The notes under the pieces: model-generated
Database searches by the model: none
Seen by the model: the letters and a program-made list of their open reading frames with translations, nothing else
Told to the model about the DNA's origin: nothing
From: Ignavibacteriales bacterium
GTDB taxonomy: Bacteria > Bacteroidota > Ignavibacteria > Ignavibacteriales > Melioribacteraceae
NCBI GenBank assembly: GCA_020059785.1
Contig: JAGVBL010000156.1
Location: 1 to 7,025 of the forward strand
DNA: 7,025 nucleotides
Direction of reading: 5' to 3'
Translations under genes and position numbers: made by a program
Part shown: one piece after another, positions 5,120-7,025 of the stretch
How positions within the stretch are numbered: the stretch's first letter is position 1
Layout of the letters: every line of letters begins with the position of its first letter

Positions 5120-5416
5120 ATGTTTATTAACACAATTGAGTTCCCGCTAATCCTAGACAGTGATGAACAAGTGTTTCTTGAATGGTTTAAATGGACGAAC
5201 AGCATTTACAAAAACTTTGATGGGTTTATTTCTCGCCGTCTATTGAAAAATACAAAAGGTGGGCAAAACTATATTTCGCTGGTAGAACATGAAAGTGAAA
5301 AAACTTTTATGGCAATGCATACTAGCAAAGAGCGCAAAGAAGCTTATAACAAATTACAACCTTTGCTGGAAGGTAAACTCTTTCCACAATTTTACGAAGT
5401 GATTATTGATACTTAA
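5120..5416 (+). CDS. ABM-fold (antibiotic biosynthesis monooxygenase-like) protein
   Basis: Predicted 98 residues, the normal length of a single dimeric alpha/beta ferredoxin-like ABM domain. Supporting features are a strand near the N-terminus (MFINTIEF), a helix ending in NFDGFISRRLLK (33-44), a central strand YISLVEHESEK and a following helix FMAMHTSKERKEAY. The family includes cofactor-free monooxygenases, heme-degrading IsdG/IsdI enzymes and many small stress proteins. Here the IsdG catalytic Trp position appears to be His or Glu (LVEHES) and the IsdG His position appears to be Tyr, so canonical heme degradation is doubtful. Its substrate is not predictable. An SD (GGAG, 5109-5112) lies 7 bases before the ATG. 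The gap of 36 bases from the hemerythrin gene suggests co-transcription. Confidence 0.72.
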   Translation: MFINTIEFPLILDSDEQVFLEWFKWTNSIYKNFDGFISRRLLKNTKGGQNYISLVEHESEKTFMAMHTSKERKEAYNKLQPLLEGKLFPQFYEVIIDT

Positions 5417-5462
5417 TAAAAATATTTTTAATGTTCATAAGTAAATCTGATAGGAGATACTT

Positions 5463-5921
5463 ATGTTTTCTACCGTCAGGTATTTTGTAAAGACCAGTAT
5501 TTTATTTCTCCTCATTGGAATTATTACGGGTCTATATCTTTTAATCGCACGGTTTTATTTCGATTCGTGGCCACATCCTGATCTGATCTCAGCGCATACT
5601 CATATAATTCTTGTCGGCTCCGTTATGATGATGATTATGGGTGTCGCGCTATGGTTCTTTCCGCGTCCCGAAAAAGATGACAAACTTTATAAGCCCGATC
5701 TTATTCTTGCTGCTTATTTTATCATTGCTGCTTCAACACTTATCAGATTTTTTTCTCAAATTATTTCAACTTTTGTTCTACATAACGAGCTTCTAAAATT
5801 CTTACTTACAATCTCTGCAGTCGGACAAGTAATAGGAATAATTATTTTCTTCATTTCTATCTGGGGAAGAATCAGATCAGTCGGAAGTCATATTAGAGAA
5901 TCAAAGGGAGAAAAATTTTAA
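5463..5921 (+). CDS. Small membrane protein related to heme-copper oxidase subunit I / NnrS
   Basis: Predicted 152 residues with four transmembrane helices, about 11-31, 41-67, 79-103 and 110-135. Helix 2 contains SAHTHIILVGSVMMMIMGVA (43-62) followed by WFFPRP. This matches the style of a helix in cbb3-type or NOR-type catalytic subunits and in NnrS-like proteins, where His residues bind heme. His45 and His47 are the candidate ligands. The protein is far too short to be a catalytic subunit and lacks the set of active-site histidines. It may be an accessory or heme-binding subunit of the enzyme encoded just downstream, or an assembly factor. The SD AGGAGA (5452-5457) is 5 bases before the ATG. 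Family assignment rests on this motif alone. Confidence 0.55.
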   Translation: MFSTVRYFVKTSILFLLIGIITGLYLLIARFYFDSWPHPDLISAHTHIILVGSVMMMIMGVALWFFPRPEKDDKLYKPDLILAAYFIIAASTLIRFFSQIISTFVLHNELLKFLLTISAVGQVIGIIIFFISIWGRIRSVGSHIRESKGEKF

Positions 5922-5952
5922 TTCCTGTAAAGATTGATAAGTAAATACTTTT

Positions 5953-5983
5953 TTATGCATAATAATAATACTCGAAAGTATTA
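5953..5983 (+). promoter_or_regulatory. Adjacent palindrome and hairpin before the subunit II gene
   Basis: A perfect 10-base palindrome TTATGCATAA (5953-5962) is followed by a stem TAATACT (5966-5972) and AGTATTA (5977-5983) with a CGAA loop. Both lie in the 95-base gap before the subunit II gene, a natural place for a promoter or operator. There is no T-tract, so a terminator is unlikely. AT-rich DNA makes chance palindromes common. Confidence 0.25.
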
Positions 5984-6016
5984 ATCAAATAAACTCAATA
6001 ACAAAAAGGCGGAGTT

Positions 6017-6565
6017 ATGATCGATTCAAACACTGTATTAACCGGACAAACAATTGCCTACACTTTTTATGTCCTCGCTATTATGGCTCTGATGGGATGG
6101 TTTGCTTACAAAGTAACCAGAGACGGTTCCAGAAAAGAAGTCAAATCGGCAATATTTTATTCATTTGTCGGCTTTCTCGTAGTACTTGGCGTCTCGCTTC
6201 ACATTGTAACACATGAAACAATCCCCTGGAAGTCTATGGATCTAAATCGTGCAGAGATTAAAGCTGATAAGGTATTTCATATTACTATGGCGAACCACGA
6301 ATTTCAACTCCCTTCTAACAAACTAATAATTACAAAAAATGAGATAGTAAAATTTGATGTTGAATCGAAAGATTTAACCTATGGTTTTGGATTATTCCGA
6401 AGCGACAACTCAATGGTATTTCAGATGCAGGTAATTCCCGGTCATAATAATGATATACTTTGGCAGTTTGATCGCCCGGCAGTTTATTCCATTCGGTCTA
6501 CTGAATACTCGGGACCCAAAGGTGTTAATATGATCGTGAGGGATGCTGTTGAAGTGGTTGAATAA
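6017..6565 (+). CDS. Heme-copper oxidase subunit II-like protein lacking CuA ligands
   Basis: Predicted 182 residues. Two N-terminal transmembrane helices (about 12-33 and 45-65) precede a periplasmic cupredoxin domain (about 85-180), the layout of cytochrome oxidase subunit II. In the segment normally reading CxEYCGxxHxxM, this protein has STEYSGPKGVNM (161-172). Both cysteines are Ser (161, 165), the His is Gly169, and only Met172 remains. The earlier His ligand, expected after a DV/DL turn, is Tyr122 (SKDLTYGFGLF). The dinuclear CuA electron-entry site is therefore absent although the fold and the EYSG loop are kept. Some nitric oxide reductases of the heme-copper superfamily and quinol oxidases also lack CuA. 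The putative subunit I starts 30 bases downstream, so the pair is probably one complex. Electron entry must use another route, such as quinol or a partner cytochrome. AAGG/GGAG (6006-6014) serves as SD. Confidence 0.82.
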   Translation: MIDSNTVLTGQTIAYTFYVLAIMALMGWFAYKVTRDGSRKEVKSAIFYSFVGFLVVLGVSLHIVTHETIPWKSMDLNRAEIKADKVFHITMANHEFQLPSNKLIITKNEIVKFDVESKDLTYGFGLFRSDNSMVFQMQVIPGHNNDILWQFDRPAVYSIRSTEYSGPKGVNMIVRDAVEVVE

Positions 6566-6595
6566 TAATTTTTACAACTTATAAGGAATTTTAAA

Positions 6596-7025
6596 ATGAG
6601 TTTTATACAAATATTAACAAACGGCGAACAAGGTTTATTCAAACCAAATTCTCTTACGCCAATGCAAAAACTTGCATTGCGGTTTGTGGTTGTTGGTCTT
6701 ATATATTATGGAGTTGTTGTTGTTGAGGGAATGTTGATGCGATTATTTGAAGTTAATCCCAATCTCGCTTTGGGTGTAGAACCGAAACAGTTTTTTGCTA
6801 TAATGACGGCGCATCCGCTTGTTGGAATTTTTGGTTCCACATATTCCATCGTCTTCGGCGCTTTTCTTTTTCTTGTTCCTTTCTTAATGAAAAAACCATT
6901 GTGGAGTATCAAATTAGCGAACTGGAACCTTTGGTTAATTGCAATCGGCACATTTGTGTTTTGGTTTGCGGGATTTGTATCTCATTATTCTCCACTCTAT
7001 ACACTTTATTGGCCTCTTCCGGCAG
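6596..7025 (+). CDS. Heme-copper oxidase/NO reductase subunit I, 3' truncated by window
   Basis: The first 143 residues are present and the gene runs off the window edge. ATG 6596 has AAGGAA (6583-6588) 7 bases upstream. Visible helices are about 27-50, 66-97 and 110-131. TAHPLVGIFGSTYSIVFG (71-88) fits the low-spin-heme helix of subunit I, with His73 as axial ligand. The segment FVSHYSPLYTLYWPLPA (127-143) resembles the loop before the next helix in NOR-like members that I recall annotated as cbb3-type subunit I. The HPEVY-type active-site motif, the CuB histidines and the cross-linked Tyr lie beyond the window, so O2 reductase and NO reductase cannot be told apart here. The CuA-less subunit II encoded upstream and the DNR-like regulator favour an alternative NO reductase, possibly of the eNOR/gNOR kind. 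Confidence 0.82.
   Translation, partial: MSFIQILTNGEQGLFKPNSLTPMQKLALRFVVVGLIYYGVVVVEGMLMRLFEVNPNLALGVEPKQFFAIMTAHPLVGIFGSTYSIVFGAFLFLVPFLMKKPLWSIKLANWNLWLIAIGTFVFWFAGFVSHYSPLYTLYWPLPA

Noticed and set aside
6706..6951. Minus-strand 81-codon ORF near the window end
   Set aside because: It lies opposite the clear heme-copper subunit I frame and has low-complexity, non-protein-like composition.

Overview
The window is about two-thirds A+T. It reads as chromosomal DNA of a member of the Bacteroidota/Chlorobi/Ignavibacteria group, most likely an Ignavibacteria-like organism. This placement is inferred from AT-rich codon use, Shine-Dalgarno (SD) sites of the AAGGAG type, and the mix of gene families; no marker gene is present to prove it. 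All recognised genes lie on the + strand.

Region 1 (1-2874) looks like the distal end of a prophage or phage-derived module. It holds a beta-helix tail-fibre/tailspike-like protein (14-1279), a two-helix holin-like protein (1563-1916, with a strong internal start at 1701), a single-span coiled-coil protein that could be a spanin or other lysis accessory (2139-2435), and a short M15-type zinc peptidase/endolysin (2566-2874). This is the order tail fibre, holin, accessory, endolysin. Between the genes sit two diverged copies (1325-1539 and 1925-2125) of a structured repeat of about 200 bp. The copies keep the same base-paired architecture through compensatory changes. Two further short-period degenerate repeats (period 9 at 2478-2513, period 7 at 2887-2921) flank the peptidase gene.

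Region 2 (3092-7025) is a host respiratory/nitrosative-stress region. It encodes a Crp/Fnr regulator without Fe-S cysteines and with a degenerate cAMP pocket (3092-3787), an exported single-Cys protein whose predicted mature N-terminus is His-Cys-Asp (3899-4513) followed by a terminator, a hemerythrin-like HHE protein (4637-5083), an ABM-fold protein (5120-5416), a four-helix membrane protein resembling a piece of heme-copper oxidase/NnrS proteins (5463-5921), a heme-copper oxidase subunit II with its CuA ligands replaced (6017-6565), and the start of a heme-copper oxidase subunit I (6596 to the window edge).

A DNR-like regulator, a hemerythrin and a CuA-less subunit II beside subunit I suggest nitric oxide reduction or detoxification by a non-canonical member of the heme-copper superfamily. 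The active site of subunit I lies outside the window, so oxygen reduction cannot be excluded. The most unusual items are the covarying structured repeats between the lysis genes, the CuA-less subunit II, and the exported protein with a nickel-superoxide-dismutase-like N-terminus.
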